DNA from: Gammaproteobacteria bacterium
GTDB lineage: Bacteria > Pseudomonadota > Gammaproteobacteria > Pseudomonadales > Azotimanducaceae
DNA length: 33,394 nucleotides
Assembly (NCBI GenBank): GCA_002731575.1
Contig: PCCE01000038.1
Span: 1-33,394, forward strand
Direction: 5' to 3'
In this document: piece after piece, positions 9,892-19,913 of the stretch
Position numbering within the stretch: position 1 is the first letter of the stretch
How the letters are laid out: every line of letters starts with the position of its first letter
The notes under the pieces: generated by a model
Told to the model about the DNA's origin: nothing
The model's database searches: none
The model's input: the letters and a program-made list of their open reading frames with translations, nothing else
Translations under genes and position numbers: made by a program

Positions 9892-12800
9892 GTGAAAGAC
9901 TTACTTAATCTACTGAAATCACAAAGTGACGTTGAAGAGTTTGATGCGCTGCGTATCGGCCTTTCGTCGCCGGAGATGATTCGTTCTTGGTCATTTGGTG
10001 AAGTGAAAAAGCCAGAAACCATTAACTACCGAACCTTTAAGCCCGAGCGCGACGGTTTGTTCTGCGCCCGCATCTTTGGCCCGGTAAAAGACTACGAGTG
10101 CTTGTGCGGCAAGTACAAGCGCCTCAAGCACCGCGGCGTAATCTGCGAAAAATGTGGCGTCGAAGTCACCCTGACCAAGGTACGACGTGAACGCATGGGC
10201 CATATCGAGCTGGCCTGCCCCACCGCGCATATTTGGTTCCTAAAGTCGCTGCCGAGCCGCATCGGCTTGCTGCTCGATATGACCCTGCGCGACATCGAGC
10301 GCATTTTGTACTTTGAATCCTTTGTTGTGATCGACCCTGGCATGACCGACTTAGAAGTTGGCCAGCTGCTGACCGACGAAGAGTACTACCTGAAGATCGA
10401 AGAATACGGTGACGAATTCGACGCTCGCATGGGTGCCGAAGCGGTCCAGCAACTGCTGCTTAACCTTGATATGGCTCATGAAATAGAAGTGCTGCGCGAA
10501 GAAATCCCCGCAACGAATTCAGAGACTAAGATCAAGAAGTTCTCCAAGCGCCTCAAGCTGATGGAAGCCTTCGTCAGCTCCGGCAACAAGCCAGAATGGA
10601 TGGTAATGACCGTACTGCCTGTGCTGCCACCAGATTTGCGTCCGCTGGTGCCGTTGGACGGTGGTCGCTTTGCTACATCGGATTTGAACGACCTGTATCG
10701 CCGCGTCATTAATCGCAACAACCGCTTAAAGCGTTTGTTGGATTTAGCGGCGCCTGACATTATCGTGCGCAATGAAAAGCGCATGCTGCAAGAATCTGTA
10801 GACGCGCTGTTGGATAACGGCCGTCGCGGCCGCGCTATTACCGGTTCCAATAAGCGTCCGCTGAAGTCCTTGGCTGACATGATCAAGGGTAAGCAAGGCC
10901 GCTTCCGTCAGAACCTGTTGGGCAAGCGCGTAGATTACTCAGGCCGTTCAGTAATTGTAGTTGGCCCGACCCTGCGTCTGCACCAGTGCGGCCTGCCGAA
11001 GAAAATGGCCCTCGAACTGTTCAAGCCGTTTATCTTTGGCCGCTTGGAAGACCGCCAGTTGGCGACCACTATTAAGGCCGCGAAAAAGATGGTGGAACGC
11101 GAGACCCCAGAAGTATGGGATATCCTCGCCGACGTCATCCGCGAACACCCAGTGATGTTGAACCGCGCGCCAACCCTGCACCGACTAGGCATTCAGGCAT
11201 TCGAGCCGGTGCTTATTGAGGGCAAGGCGATTCAGCTGCACCCGCTAGTCTGTAGTGCCTACAATGCAGACTTCGATGGCGACCAAATGGCCGTGCACGT
11301 GCCGCTGACGCTGGAAGCCCAGCTAGAAAGTCGCGCCCTGATGATGTCGACTAACAATATCCTTTCTCCTGCCAGCGGCGAACCGATCATCGTTCCATCC
11401 CAGGACGTGATTCTAGGCATCTACTATATGACTCGTGAGAAAGTGAATGTGCGCGGTGAAGGGTCGGTATTTGCCAATGCCGATGAAGTGCATCGAGCGT
11501 ACTATGCTAAGCAAGTCGATCTGCATGCCCGGGTAAAAGTGCGTGTTGAAGAGGAATCGCTAGATGACAACGGCGAAGCCGTTGTTACTAGAAGCCTGCA
11601 CGACACCACCGTAGGGCGAACATTGCTCTACGCAATCGTGCCCAACGCCCTGCCCTTCGCCATGGTTAACAAAGCTATGGACAAAAAGAGCATCTCGAAT
11701 CTGATCAATGACTGTTACCGTCGTTGTGGCCTAAAAGACACCGTGATCTTTGCTGACCAACTGATGTACGCCGGGTTCGCCCATTCCACTGCCTCAGGTG
11801 CGTCCATCGGCGTGGAAGATTTCGTCATCCCCGACTCCAAGGAAAGAATTATTTCCGAAGCTGAAGCTGAAGTAGCTGAAATTGAGTCCCAGTATGCGTC
11901 CGGCTTGGTAACCCAAGGCGAGAAGTACAACAAGGTTGTCGACATCTGGTTGCGCGCTAACGACCTGGTTGCGCGCTCCATGATGGAAGGTATCTCGAAA
12001 GAAACTGTCGTCAACAAGGAAGGCGAGAACGAAGAGCAAGAATCCTTCAACAGCGTCTACATGTATGCCGATTCAGGCGCGCGAGGCTCACCTGCACAGA
12101 TACGGCAGCTAGCGGGAATGCGCGGTCTGATGGCACGTCCAGATGGCAGTATTATTGAGAACGCAATTACGGCGAACTTCCGCGAAGGTCTGACCGTAAA
12201 CGATTACTTCATCTCTACCCACGGCGCTCGCAAAGGTCTTGCGGATACCGCGTTGAAGACGGCGAACTCTGGGTACTTAACCCGTCGCCTCGTGGATGTG
12301 GCTCAAGATGTGGTGATTACCGACGAAGACTGTGGCACCACTGCAGGTCTTTACACCACGGCAATTATTGAAGGCGGGGACATCGTAGAAGCCTTGGCCG
12401 ATCGCGTACTGGGACGAACCGTTGCCCAAGACGTCTATGCAGCAGACGGTAAAACAATCCTGGTTGAGCGCGGCACGCTCATCGATGAAGCATGGGTTGA
12501 GAAGCTCGACGAGTTGGGCGTGGACGAAATGATCGTGCGCTCAGCCATTACCTGCGAAACGGCACATGGCGTCTGCCGAGCGTGCTACGGGCGTGACCTA
12601 GCTCGTGGTCATCTGGTCAATGTTGGTGAAGCCGTCGGCGTCATCGCAGCCCAGTCCATCGGCGAGCCGGGTACCCAGCTCACCATGCGGACATTCCACA
12701 TTGGCGGTGCTGCGTCACGGGCAACAGCTGTCGACAACATTCAGGTGAAGCATGGCGGCACCATCCGTCTGCACAACCTCAAAACTGTAGAGCGTGAATC

Positions 12801-14100
12801 TGGCGAGTTGGTAGCTATTTCACGATCAGGCGCTATCGCTGTTGCAGATGAACATGGCCGCGAGCGCGAGCGCTATAAGCTGCCCTACGGCGCTGTCATT
12901 GCTGTGACTGAAAGCGACGCGGTGGAAGCAGGGCAAGTAATTGCACAATGGGACCCGCACACTCACCCAATTGTTGCGGAAGTAGCTGGTGTGGCGACAT
13001 TTGTCGAGATGGAAGAAGGTCTTTCCATGAATCGTCAGACAGACGACCTGACGGGTTTGACCAATATCACTGTACTTGATCCAAAGGATCGACCCAGTGC
13101 GGCGAAAGATCTACGACCCGCAGTGCGCTTAAACGATGCCAAGGGCAATGCCGTAAACCTGCCAGGCAGTGAAGTGCCGGCCAACTATTTCATGCCCAGT
13201 AACGCCATCCTAAATATGGAAGACGGCGGCAAAATCGGTATCGGCGATATTATCGCGCGTATCCCGCAAGAAGGTTCTAAGACTCGGGATATTACCGGTG
13301 GTCTGCCAAGGGTTGCCGACCTGTTTGAGGCACGCAAGCCAAAAGAGCCAGCGATCTTGGCAGAGGCAACGGGCATCGTTTCCTTCGGTAAGGAAACCAA
13401 GGGTAAGCGTCGTTTGGTGATTACACCTGCGGACGGTGATCCGGTAGAAACGTTGATACCAAAGTGGCGCAACATTGGTGTGTTCGATGGCGAACAAGTG
13501 GAGCGAGGTGAAACCGTTTGCGACGGTCCGTTCAGTGCCCACGACATTTTGCGCCTAAAAGGCGTCGAAGAGCTTGCGAAGTACATTGTTAATGAAATCC
13601 AAGAAGTTTATCGACTCCAAGGTGTGACCATTAACGATAAGCATATCGAAGTCATTTGTCGGCAAATGCTGCGCAAAGTGGAAATCAGCCACTCCGGAGA
13701 TTCAGACTTCATCCGTGGTGAACAACTGGAATATACCGCTTTGCGTGCTGCCAATCAGATCCTAGAAGCAGATGGTAAGGCGCAAGCAGAGTACCAGCGC
13801 CTGTTGCTGGGTATCACCAAGGCATCACTGGCAACGGAATCGTTTATCTCGGCAGCCTCCTTCCAAGAGACGACCCGAGTGCTTACCGAAGCAGCAGTGA
13901 CCGGCAAGCAGGACCACCTCCGTGGTTTGAAAGAAAACGTCGTAGTCGGCCGCTTGATACCTGCTGGTACCGGCTTGAGCTACCACGCAGACCGCAAGCG
14001 GCAGCGCGAAGAAGATTTGGCAGTCGGTGGCGATACGGTTACGGCTGATGAGATCGAACAGGCGCTGAGCGAAGCACTGTCAGCGCGGGAAGCGGAATAA
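9892..14100 (+). CDS. rpoC: DNA-directed RNA polymerase subunit beta'
   Basis: This is the beta' subunit carrying the catalytic magnesium site. NADFDGDQM places the three Asp residues at 460, 462 and 464, exactly the E. coli numbering. The N-terminal zinc site has Cys70, Cys72, Cys85 and Cys88. The second zinc region ([15 protein letters not shown]) and [16 protein letters not shown] near the bridge helix and trigger loop are intact. The length is 1402 residues (E. coli 1407). The start is GTG behind GAGGAA, giving the expected N-terminus MKDLLNLLK. The stop is followed by a 205-base gap carrying the str promoter. Confidence 0.99.
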   Translation: MKDLLNLLKSQSDVEEFDALRIGLSSPEMIRSWSFGEVKKPETINYRTFKPERDGLFCARIFGPVKDYECLCGKYKRLKHRGVICEKCGVEVTLTKVRRERMGHIELACPTAHIWFLKSLPSRIGLLLDMTLRDIERILYFESFVVIDPGMTDLEVGQLLTDEEYYLKIEEYGDEFDARMGAEAVQQLLLNLDMAHEIEVLREEIPATNSETKIKKFSKRLKLMEAFVSSGNKPEWMVMTVLPVLPPDLRPLVPLDGGRFATSDLNDLYRRVINRNNRLKRLLDLAAPDIIVRNEKRMLQESVDALLDNGRRGRAITGSNKRPLKSLADMIKGKQGRFRQNLLGKRVDYSGRSVIVVGPTLRLHQCGLPKKMALELFKPFIFGRLEDRQLATTIKAAKKMVERETPEVWDILADVIREHPVMLNRAPTLHRLGIQAFEPVLIEGKAIQLHPLVCSAYNADFDGDQMAVHVPLTLEAQLESRALMMSTNNILSPASGEPIIVPSQDVILGIYYMTREKVNVRGEGSVFANADEVHRAYYAKQVDLHARVKVRVEEESLDDNGEAVVTRSLHDTTVGRTLLYAIVPNALPFAMVNKAMDKKSISNLINDCYRRCGLKDTVIFADQLMYAGFAHSTASGASIGVEDFVIPDSKERIISEAEAEVAEIESQYASGLVTQGEKYNKVVDIWLRANDLVARSMMEGISKETVVNKEGENEEQESFNSVYMYADSGARGSPAQIRQLAGMRGLMARPDGSIIENAITANFREGLTVNDYFISTHGARKGLADTALKTANSGYLTRRLVDVAQDVVITDEDCGTTAGLYTTAIIEGGDIVEALADRVLGRTVAQDVYAADGKTILVERGTLIDEAWVEKLDELGVDEMIVRSAITCETAHGVCRACYGRDLARGHLVNVGEAVGVIAAQSIGEPGTQLTMRTFHIGGAASRATAVDNIQVKHGGTIRLHNLKTVERESGELVAISRSGAIAVADEHGRERERYKLPYGAVIAVTESDAVEAGQVIAQWDPHTHPIVAEVAGVATFVEMEEGLSMNRQTDDLTGLTNITVLDPKDRPSAAKDLRPAVRLNDAKGNAVNLPGSEVPANYFMPSNAILNMEDGGKIGIGDIIARIPQEGSKTRDITGGLPRVADLFEARKPKEPAILAEATGIVSFGKETKGKRRLVITPADGDPVETLIPKWRNIGVFDGEQVERGETVCDGPFSAHDILRLKGVEELAKYIVNEIQEVYRLQGVTINDKHIEVICRQMLRKVEISHSGDSDFIRGEQLEYTALRAANQILEADGKAQAEYQRLLLGITKASLATESFISAASFQETTRVLTEAAVTGKQDHLRGLKENVVVGRLIPAGTGLSYHADRKRQREEDLAVGGDTVTADEIEQALSEALSAREAE

Positions 14101-14139
14101 AAAAGGCAGGTGGCGGTGCAGTACAGTGCGTCACTGGCC

Positions 14140-14168
14140 TTGTTTATCCAGCAAGCCGCGATTAGAAT
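14140..14168 (+). promoter_or_regulatory. Predicted promoter for the str operon
   Basis: A -35 TTGTTT (14140-14145) and a -10 TAGAAT (14163-14168) are separated by exactly 17 bases. The region after the -10 is very GC rich (GCCCGCCCCC), as expected for stringently controlled ribosomal promoters. Transcription would start near 14175, about 130 bases before rpsL. Confidence 0.68.
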
Positions 14169-14305
14169 GCCCGCCCCCAAGCGTCGCAGGCGGAAGGCGG
14201 GCAGAACAATGAGTCTTTCTTGCAGCTAAGAAGAAAGCAGGAAAGCACGTAGATCGAGCAGATTAAGGCGATCTAAAAAGAAGATCTAAAGGAGATCGAC
14301 AAAAA
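14168..14305 (+). promoter_or_regulatory. rpsL leader with an inverted repeat at the initiation region
   Basis: TGCCCGCC (14168-14175) is the inverse of GGCGGGCA (14196-14203). An alternative CCGCC/GGCGG pairing uses 14171-14175 and 14189-14193. A second hairpin pairs CTTTCTT (14215-14221) with AAGAAAG (14231-14237). GATCTAAA occurs twice just before the AGGAG of rpsL. The function is unknown. Confidence 0.4.
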
Positions 14306-14677
14306 ATGGCAACAATCAGCCAGCTGGTTCGAAAGCCTCGCAAGCGCAAGGTGGTCAAAAATATCGTTCCTGCACTGCAGGCATGCCCGCAGCGTCGCGG
14401 CGTATGCACACGTGTTTATACGACAACACCGAAGAAGCCAAACTCTGCACTGCGCAAAGTATGTCGCGTGCGTTTAACCAATGGTTACGAAGTAACCAGT
14501 TATATCGGTGGCGAAGGGCACAACCTGCAAGAGCACTCAGTAGTGCTGATCCGTGGTGGCCGAGTGAAAGATTTGCCCGGTGTTCGATACCACACAGTTC
14601 GCGGCTCGCTGGATACCTCCGGTGTGGCCGATCGTCGCCAAGGCCGTTCTAAGTACGGCGCCAAGCGACCTAAGTAA
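14306..14677 (+). CDS. rpsL: Ribosomal protein uS12
   Basis: S12 sits at the decoding centre and controls tRNA selection fidelity. The length is 123 residues (E. coli 124). The loop [13 protein letters not shown] retains both lysines (43 and 44) and [14 protein letters not shown] retains the second streptomycin-related loop, so no streptomycin-resistance change is visible. AAAGGAG precedes the ATG with a slightly long spacer. It is the first gene after the predicted str promoter. Confidence 0.99.
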   Translation: MATISQLVRKPRKRKVVKNIVPALQACPQRRGVCTRVYTTTPKKPNSALRKVCRVRLTNGYEVTSYIGGEGHNLQEHSVVLIRGGRVKDLPGVRYHTVRGSLDTSGVADRRQGRSKYGAKRPK

Positions 14678-14705
14678 AAACCAACCAACATCGTTCTCAG
14701 TAAGG

Positions 14706-14722
14706 CCCTGATCTGTTCAGGG
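14706..14722 (+). promoter_or_regulatory. Hairpin in the rpsL-rpsG gap
   Basis: CCCTGA (14706-14711) pairs with TCAGGG (14717-14722) around loop TCTGT, 24 bases before rpsG. In E. coli, S7 represses its operon through a structured rpsL-rpsG intercistronic region. The position fits, but the element is much smaller than the E. coli one, so the link is only suggestive. Confidence 0.35.
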
Positions 14723-14746
14723 GATACCTGAAGAAAGGAGAGAAGC

Positions 14747-15217
14747 ATGCCAAGACGTCGAGTCGTCGCGAAGCGGGAAGTACTTCCCGATCCGAAATTT
14801 CACAACCAAGTGATTGCTAAGTTCATCAACCACGTCATGGTGAGCGGTAAGAAAGCAGTCGCCGAACGCATTGTTTACGGCGCACTGGACCGCGTACAGT
14901 CGCGTGATGGCGCAGACCCTGTTGAGACCTTCGACAAGGCCCTTGACGCAATCGCCCCAATGGTGGAAGTAAAATCTCGCCGGGTCGGTGGTGCAACCTA
15001 CCAAGTACCTGTGGAAGTTCGGCCATCACGTCGCAACGCCTTGGCCATGCGCTGGCTAGTGGACAGCGCTCGTTCACGCAGCGAAAAGTCTATGGCCGCT
15101 CGCTTGGCCGGTGAACTGATGGATGCAGCAGACGGTCGTGGCAGTGCTGTGAAGAAGCGTGAGGACACGCACCGCATGGCCGAAGCCAACAAGGCCTTCG
15201 CCCACTACCGCTACTAA
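14747..15217 (+). CDS. rpsG: Ribosomal protein uS7
   Basis: S7 starts assembly of the 30S head and contacts tRNA at the E site. The 156-residue protein has the classic N-terminus [18 protein letters not shown], the core [18 protein letters not shown] and the C-terminal [20 protein letters not shown] gives a strong ribosome site. fusA follows after 33 bases. Confidence 0.99.
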   Translation: MPRRRVVAKREVLPDPKFHNQVIAKFINHVMVSGKKAVAERIVYGALDRVQSRDGADPVETFDKALDAIAPMVEVKSRRVGGATYQVPVEVRPSRRNALAMRWLVDSARSRSEKSMAARLAGELMDAADGRGSAVKKREDTHRMAEANKAFAHYRY

Positions 15218-15250
15218 GCGAGCAACTACTCCGAATCAGCAGTACGTCCT

Positions 15251-17362
15251 ATGGCCCGCAGCACGCCTATCAATCGCTATCGCAATATAGGCATCGTCGC
15301 CCATGTGGATGCGGGCAAAACGACGACTACTGAACGCGTACTGTTTTACACCGGGATTTCCCACAAAATGGGCGAGGTCCATGACGGCGCAGCCGTTATG
15401 GATTGGATGGAGCAAGAACAAGAGCGCGGCATCACCATTACATCTGCGGCAACCACCTGTTTTTGGTCCGGTAGCGACCAGCAATACGCCGAACACCGCA
15501 TCAATATTATTGATACGCCGGGGCATGTGGATTTTACCATCGAGGTGGAGCGCAGCCTGCGGGTGCTGGACGGTGCAGTGGTGGTTTTCTGCGCCACATC
15601 GGGAGTAGAGCCACAGTCCGAAACCGTATGGCGGCAAGCGGACAAGTATGCAGTTCCGCGCTTGGTCTTCGTTAACAAGATGGACCGTCAAGGCGCGGAC
15701 TTTCAGCGCGTACTGGAACAAATCAAAGAGCGTCTTGGCGCACAGCCTGTACCGCTGCAAATGGCCTGGGGTGCTGAAGACGACTTTAAGGGCGTTATCG
15801 ACTTAATCTCTATGCAGGCCATCGTCTTCGATGCCACAGATCAAGGGACTACCCAAGAACGCATTCCCATACCCGATGATTTATTGGCTGAAGCACAAGC
15901 CCAGCGCGAACTATTGGTTGAGGCTGCAGCCGAAGCCAATGACGAGCTGATGGAGCAATATCTGGAAGGAGGCAAACTCTCCGACGGCGACATTGTGAGC
16001 GGATTGCGCAGCAGAACATTGGCCAACGAAATTGTTCTCGCCACCTGCGGCAGCGCCTTTAAAAATAAAGGCGTGCAGCCCATGTTAGATGCGGTCATCG
16101 ACTATCTGCCTGCACCAACCGAGGTAAGGTCGATTGAGGGTGAGCTTAACGATGGCACCACAGCAGTACGAGAATCACAGGACGAGGCTCCTTTTGCCGC
16201 CTTGGCTTTCAAAATTGCCACGGACTCTTTCGTCGGTACCCTGACGTTTTTCCGCGTTTATTCAGGAGTGCTAAAAACTGGCGACCAAGTGCTGAACCCC
16301 ATCAAGGGCAAACGCGAACGCATTGGCCGCATGGTGCAAATGCATGCTAATAACCGTGAAGAAATCGACGAGGTACGGGCGGGTGATATCGCAGCGGTAA
16401 TTGGCCTCAAAGATGTGACAACCGGCGAAACCCTATGTGCTAAGGAGCACGCCATCACGCTGGAGCGGATGGAATTTCCAGAACCGGTGATTGCCGTAGC
16501 GGTGGAGCCGAAGTCGGTAGCAGATCAAGACAAACTGGTACAGGCGCTGGCAAAGCTTGCTCAAGAAGATCCGTCGTTTCGCGTCGAGACCGATAAAGAT
16601 ACCGGCCAAACCATCATCTCGGGAATGGGCGAACTGCATCTGGAAATCATCGTTGACCGCATGAAGCGGGAATTCTCCGTAGCAGCAAATATCGGCAAGC
16701 CACAGGTATCCTATAGAGAAACCATTCGCCAAAGCACTGAGCGTGAAGCAGAGTTTATACGTGAGGCTGGGGGCAGAGGGCAATATGGCCACGTGCGCTT
16801 ACGCATCGAGCCACTAAAGGATGCAGACGGTCAGTACGCCTATGCATTTGCGAATGAAAGCACCCCGGACCAAATTCCAAAGGAGTATGTCTCCGTTATT
16901 GATCAGGGCATTCAAGACCAGATGCGTAATGGCGTACTAGCAGGCCATCGACTCATGGGCATTCGCGCAACATTAACCGGTGGTTCCTTCCACGAAACCG
17001 ACTCATCTGACATGGCGTTCAAAATAGCCGCGGCCATGGCGCTGCGCGAAGCCGTGCTGAGCGCAGATCCTGCTCTGTTGGAGCCGGTAATGAGTGTCGA
17101 GGTCGTAACCCCTGAAGAGTTTATGGGCGATGTGGTGGGGGACCTAAACCGCCGTCGCGGCATGATCTCTGGCATGGACGAGAGTCCCTCGGGCAAACTT
17201 GTGCGCGCAGACGTCGCGCTATCCGAAATGTTCGGTTACTCCACCGACCTGCGCAGCCGCAGCCAAGGTCGTGCTACCTACACCATGGAATTCGCGAACT
17301 ACGCAGAAGTGCCACAAAACTTCATGGACAAACTCGGCATACGCCGAGGACCGCCTGCCTAA
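15251..17362 (+). CDS. fusA: Translation elongation factor EF-G
   Basis: EF-G is the GTPase that drives tRNA-mRNA translocation and, with RRF, ribosome recycling. The G motifs are AHVDAGKT (residues 17-24), DTPGH (88-92) and NKMD (142-145), followed by GSAF (267-270). The length of 703 residues matches E. coli (704). Domains G to III are close to the gammaproteobacterial form. Domain IV is less so: the usual LAGYPVVD motif reads LAGHRLMG (563-570), while the tip loops GGRGQYGHV and SFHETDSSD are kept. The start [14 protein letters not shown] aligns with E. coli, but no Shine-Dalgarno is visible upstream, so coupling to rpsG is possible. No tuf follows. Confidence 0.97.
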   Translation: MARSTPINRYRNIGIVAHVDAGKTTTTERVLFYTGISHKMGEVHDGAAVMDWMEQEQERGITITSAATTCFWSGSDQQYAEHRINIIDTPGHVDFTIEVERSLRVLDGAVVVFCATSGVEPQSETVWRQADKYAVPRLVFVNKMDRQGADFQRVLEQIKERLGAQPVPLQMAWGAEDDFKGVIDLISMQAIVFDATDQGTTQERIPIPDDLLAEAQAQRELLVEAAAEANDELMEQYLEGGKLSDGDIVSGLRSRTLANEIVLATCGSAFKNKGVQPMLDAVIDYLPAPTEVRSIEGELNDGTTAVRESQDEAPFAALAFKIATDSFVGTLTFFRVYSGVLKTGDQVLNPIKGKRERIGRMVQMHANNREEIDEVRAGDIAAVIGLKDVTTGETLCAKEHAITLERMEFPEPVIAVAVEPKSVADQDKLVQALAKLAQEDPSFRVETDKDTGQTIISGMGELHLEIIVDRMKREFSVAANIGKPQVSYRETIRQSTEREAEFIREAGGRGQYGHVRLRIEPLKDADGQYAYAFANESTPDQIPKEYVSVIDQGIQDQMRNGVLAGHRLMGIRATLTGGSFHETDSSDMAFKIAAAMALREAVLSADPALLEPVMSVEVVTPEEFMGDVVGDLNRRRGMISGMDESPSGKLVRADVALSEMFGYSTDLRSRSQGRATYTMEFANYAEVPQNFMDKLGIRRGPPA

Positions 17363-17567
17363 CCCAGCGCGTCTGCCAGCTGGGGCTCAGCGCAACAGGC
17401 GGTGGCGGCAAAAGTTGCACGGGCAACAGCCCTATTAGCCATTACTAAAGGGTGGCGCAGCGTTACGGCGGCTTAGCCTTGTTTTTACATCAAAACCTTC
17501 CATCTAGACCCTGAATCTGGGCTGTAAATCATGCCCGCAGAATTTTCCTATTTTCCCAGCACAGCTG
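17363..17567 (+). other. Gap after fusA, no gene recognised
   Basis: This is the first part of the 478-base fusA-rpsJ gap. CCAGC/GCTGG pairs just after the fusA stop, GTTGC-ACGG-GCAAC forms a small hairpin at 17413-17426, and GGC-TTA-GCC followed by TTGTTTTT (17470-17486) is a weak terminator candidate. No reading frame here resembles EF-Tu or another known protein, and no tuf remnant can be read. Confidence 0.6.
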
Positions 17568-17596
17568 TTGCCGCTCGGTACTTCAGTCTGTATGAT
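17568..17596 (+). promoter_or_regulatory. Predicted promoter for the S10 operon
   Basis: A -35 TTGCCG (17568-17573) and a -10 TATGAT (17591-17596) are separated by exactly 17 bases. The following discriminator TCGCGGCCC is GC rich, as in growth-rate-controlled promoters. It lies about 240 bases before rpsJ, which leaves room for a long leader as in E. coli. Confidence 0.68.
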
Positions 17597-17840
17597 TCGC
17601 GGCCCAATCGGGGGAGGAATGAGGGTCAGTTACCTACCCTGGGGCCCTCGGAAAAGGAAGGCGCCTAGGCATCATTGACGAAAATCGTGAGAGTGGGTAG
17701 CCAGATTGAGATTACCGGTCGAGGCTATAGCGTCGGCGGATGAACGCTCTTTAACAGGAGAAATGCTTGATAACGCAGTGGCGAGGAAAGGCTTCGTCTG
17801 CGGATTATCAGCGACTTTAATTCGGGTTTGGAGTTCGTAA
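17597..17840 (+). promoter_or_regulatory. S10 operon leader, candidate L4-type regulatory RNA
   Basis: The leader is rich in hairpins: AGGGT/ACCCT at 17622-17640, AGCGT/ACGCT at 17729-17748 followed by CTTT, and a long three-part stem at 17767-17811. In the last, TGATAA pairs with TTATCA, CGCAG with CTGCG, and CGAGG with CTTCG around loop AAAGG. In E. coli, L4 binds the S10 leader and causes both attenuation and translational repression. Position and length fit, but homology to the known leader was not tested. Confidence 0.5.
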
Positions 17841-18152
17841 GTGCAAAACCAGCGTATTCGCATACATCTGAAGGCATTCGATCATCGCTTAATTGATGTG
17901 TCGACCCAAGAAATCGTAGACACCGCCAAGCGCACGGGCGCACAGGTGAGGGGTCCGATTCCTCTGCCCACACGCAAGGAGCGGTTTACGATCTTGATCT
18001 CCCCTCACGTCAACAAAGACGCGCGGGATCAGTACGAAATCCGCACCCATAAAAGACTCCTAGACATTGTTGAACCCACAGAAAAAACCGTGGACGCGCT
18101 GATGAAGCTCGATCTGGCGGCTGGGGTTGAAGTGCAAATTAGTTTGAATTGA
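17841..18152 (+). CDS. rpsJ: Ribosomal protein uS10 (NusE)
   Basis: S10 is a 30S head protein, and as NusE it also links NusG and NusB to transcription antitermination. The 103-residue length equals E. coli. The sequence [15 protein letters not shown] and the segment [20 protein letters not shown] are family hallmarks. The start is GTG behind GGAG (17830-17833). Unusually, a terminator-like hairpin lies directly after the stop, with a 199-base spacer before rplC. Confidence 0.98.
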   Translation: MQNQRIRIHLKAFDHRLIDVSTQEIVDTAKRTGAQVRGPIPLPTRKERFTILISPHVNKDARDQYEIRTHKRLLDIVEPTEKTVDALMKLDLAAGVEVQISLN

Positions 18153-18156
18153 GTAG

Positions 18157-18191
18157 AAGCTGTCTCGCCAGCAATGGCTTGACGGCTTTTT
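18157..18191 (+). terminator. Terminator-like hairpin between rpsJ and rplC
   Basis: AAGCTGTC (18157-18164) pairs with GACGGCTT (18181-18188), with one G-U pair. A 2x2 internal loop follows, then GCCA/TGGC capped by the GNRA loop GCAA (18171-18174). The run TTTTT (18187-18191), then ATTGTTTG, follows directly. This has the form of an intrinsic terminator or attenuator inside the S10 operon. Since all downstream genes are essential, readthrough or a downstream promoter must occur. Confidence 0.68.
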
Positions 18192-18209
18192 ATTGTTTGA
18201 TACCAAAAG

Positions 18210-18291
18210 GCTCCGATAGGGAGCTGGCGATAGGCGTAAGCCGGACTTTGGTCTTCTGCCTCCTAAACGGAGGAAGAGGGACGGGAGTCCG
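18210..18291 (+). promoter_or_regulatory. Structured spacer before rplC
   Basis: GCTCC/GGAGC (18210-18224, loop GATAG) and GGC-GTAA-GCC (18233-18242) are followed by a long element. In that element, CGGACT (18242-18247) pairs with AGTCCG (18286-18291), enclosing CCTCC-TAAAC-GGAGG (18259-18273). With the terminator just upstream, this gives four stem-loops in 140 bases. It could be a ribosomal-protein binding site or part of an attenuator. I see no good -10/-35 pair. Confidence 0.4.
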
Positions 18292-18351
18292 CACGCTGGT
18301 GGAAGCGCTAATGGTAGAACGATTAAGAGAACGCTTAAGGTAGGAAAGCCA

Positions 18352-19008
18352 ATGGCTATTGGATTGATAGGTAAAAAAAGCGGCATGACACGCATCTTCA
18401 ACGAAGAAGGCGAATCAGTGCCCGTCACTGTCATTGAAGCAGAGCCTAACCGGGTCACCCAAGTAAAGAGCCTGGAGAGCGATGGCTATGTCGCGATTCA
18501 AGTGACTACCGGCGAGCGCCGTCGCAGCAGGGTAACCAAGGCGATGGCGGGCCATTTCGCCAAAGCCAATGCGGGCACCGGACGCGGCCTGTGGGAATTT
18601 CGCGTCGATGAAGCCGGTGAGCTAGCCATTGGCGGTGAGTTGGCAGTGGATCAATTTGAAGCAGGCCAAATTGTCGATGTGCAAGGCACCTCAAAGGGAA
18701 AGGGCTTCGCCGGCACCATCAAGCGTTGGAACTTCCGCGGTCAAGACAACACCCACGGCAACTCCATATCGCACCGTGCGCCGGGTTCCATTGGTCAATG
18801 TCAAACCCCCGGTCGCGTATTTAAGGGCAAGAAAATGTCGGGCCACATGGGAGCAGCCCGTGTGACCACGCAAAATTTAGAAATCGTCCGCGTGGACGCC
18901 GAGCGCAACTTGATTATGGTCAAAGGCGCAATTCCTGGCGCACCCGGTGGCGATGTCTGCATTCGACCAGCGGTTAAAGGTCGGTCGGGCACAGGAGACG
19001 CGAAATGA
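18352..19008 (+). CDS. rplC: Ribosomal protein uL3
   Basis: L3 is an early 50S assembly protein reaching the peptidyl transferase centre. The 218-residue protein is slightly longer than E. coli (209). It starts [16 protein letters not shown]. The loop [20 protein letters not shown] contains the glutamine normally methylated by PrmB. GTAGGA lies upstream of the ATG. Its stop overlaps the start of rplD by 4 bases (ATGA). Confidence 0.98.
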   Translation: MAIGLIGKKSGMTRIFNEEGESVPVTVIEAEPNRVTQVKSLESDGYVAIQVTTGERRRSRVTKAMAGHFAKANAGTGRGLWEFRVDEAGELAIGGELAVDQFEAGQIVDVQGTSKGKGFAGTIKRWNFRGQDNTHGNSISHRAPGSIGQCQTPGRVFKGKKMSGHMGAARVTTQNLEIVRVDAERNLIMVKGAIPGAPGGDVCIRPAVKGRSGTGDAK

Positions 19009-19610
19009 ACCTAAACCTCGCAGTAGATGGCGGCAGCGTTGAAGTTGCCGATACCGCATTCAGCCGAGAATACAACGAAGCCCTAGTGCATCAGGTTGTA
19101 GTCGCCTACATGGCAGGTGCGCGTCAGGGTTCGCGAGCCCAGAAAAATCGCTCTGCAGTCAGCGGTGGTGGCAAGAAGCCTTGGCGTCAAAAAGGCACTG
19201 GTCGTGCTCGCGCGGGTACTACGCGTTCACCGATTTGGCGTTCTGGTGGCGTCACGTTTGCGGCGCAGCCACAGGATCATTCAACCAAGGTAAACCGAAA
19301 GATGTACCGCGGTGCGCTGCAGTGCATTGTTTCCGAGCTGATTCGTCAGGAACGCTTGGTTGCCATTGGGTCGTTCTCTGTAGAGGCGCCGAAAACCAAG
19401 GCGCTGCTAGCCAAGCTTAAAGAGCTAGACATTTCAGGTGCGCTAATCGTCACCGAAGAAGTGGACCAGAATCTGTTTTTGGCGGCACGGAATGTCAAAG
19501 GCATCGACGTTCGCGATGTTGATGGCCTCGACCCGGTCAGCCTCATCAGCTACGAAAAGGTACTTATTACCGTGCCCGCGCTGAAAAAATTGGAAGAGGT
19601 GCTGGCATGA
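19005..19610 (+). CDS. rplD: Ribosomal protein uL4
   Basis: L4 lines the peptide exit tunnel, and in E. coli it is the autogenous regulator of the S10 operon. The length is 201 residues, equal to E. coli. The tunnel loop [25 protein letters not shown] is split here as [14 protein letters not shown] and SPIWRSGG (about residues 58-85). It overlaps rplC and rplW by 4 bases each, so these three are tightly coupled. Confidence 0.98.
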   Translation: MNLNLAVDGGSVEVADTAFSREYNEALVHQVVVAYMAGARQGSRAQKNRSAVSGGGKKPWRQKGTGRARAGTTRSPIWRSGGVTFAAQPQDHSTKVNRKMYRGALQCIVSELIRQERLVAIGSFSVEAPKTKALLAKLKELDISGALIVTEEVDQNLFLAARNVKGIDVRDVDGLDPVSLISYEKVLITVPALKKLEEVLA

Positions 19611-19903
19611 ATCAAGAGCGCATTTTTACCGTACTGCGCGAGCCGCATATTACAGAGAAAGTCTCTGTGCAGGGCGAAGTTGCAAACCAGTACGCGTTCA
19701 AAGTGGCCGTAGACGCAACCAAGAGCGAGATTCGCGCTGCGGTTGAGGACATTTTTAGCGTCTCTGTAACCAAGGTCACCACCGCCAACGTGAAGGGCAA
19801 GCTAAAGCGCACCGCACGTGGCATGTCGCGTAAAAAGAATTGGAAAAAAGCATACGTAACTGTAGCTGCGGGCCAAGAGCTCGACTACATGGTTGCGGAA
19901 TAA
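19607..19903 (+). CDS. rplW: Ribosomal protein uL23
   Basis: L23 sits at the tunnel exit and docks trigger factor and SRP. The 98-residue protein (E. coli 100) begins [19 protein letters not shown] and contains the basic loop [22 protein letters not shown]. Translation starts inside the ATGA overlap with rplD. rplB begins 10 bases after its stop. Confidence 0.98.
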   Translation: MNQERIFTVLREPHITEKVSVQGEVANQYAFKVAVDATKSEIRAAVEDIFSVSVTKVTTANVKGKLKRTARGMSRKKNWKKAYVTVAAGQELDYMVAE

Positions 19904-19913
19904 GGGTTTAGGC

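Noticed and set aside
17363..17567. Remnant of a second tuf
   Set aside because: None of the EF-Tu motifs ([13 protein letters not shown], NKxD, GRHTPFF) can be read in any frame here.
18149..18343. Possible 64-codon gene in the rpsJ-rplC spacer
   Set aside because: The region is dominated by hairpins, the start overlaps the rpsJ stop without a ribosome site, and the peptide has no recognisable feature.
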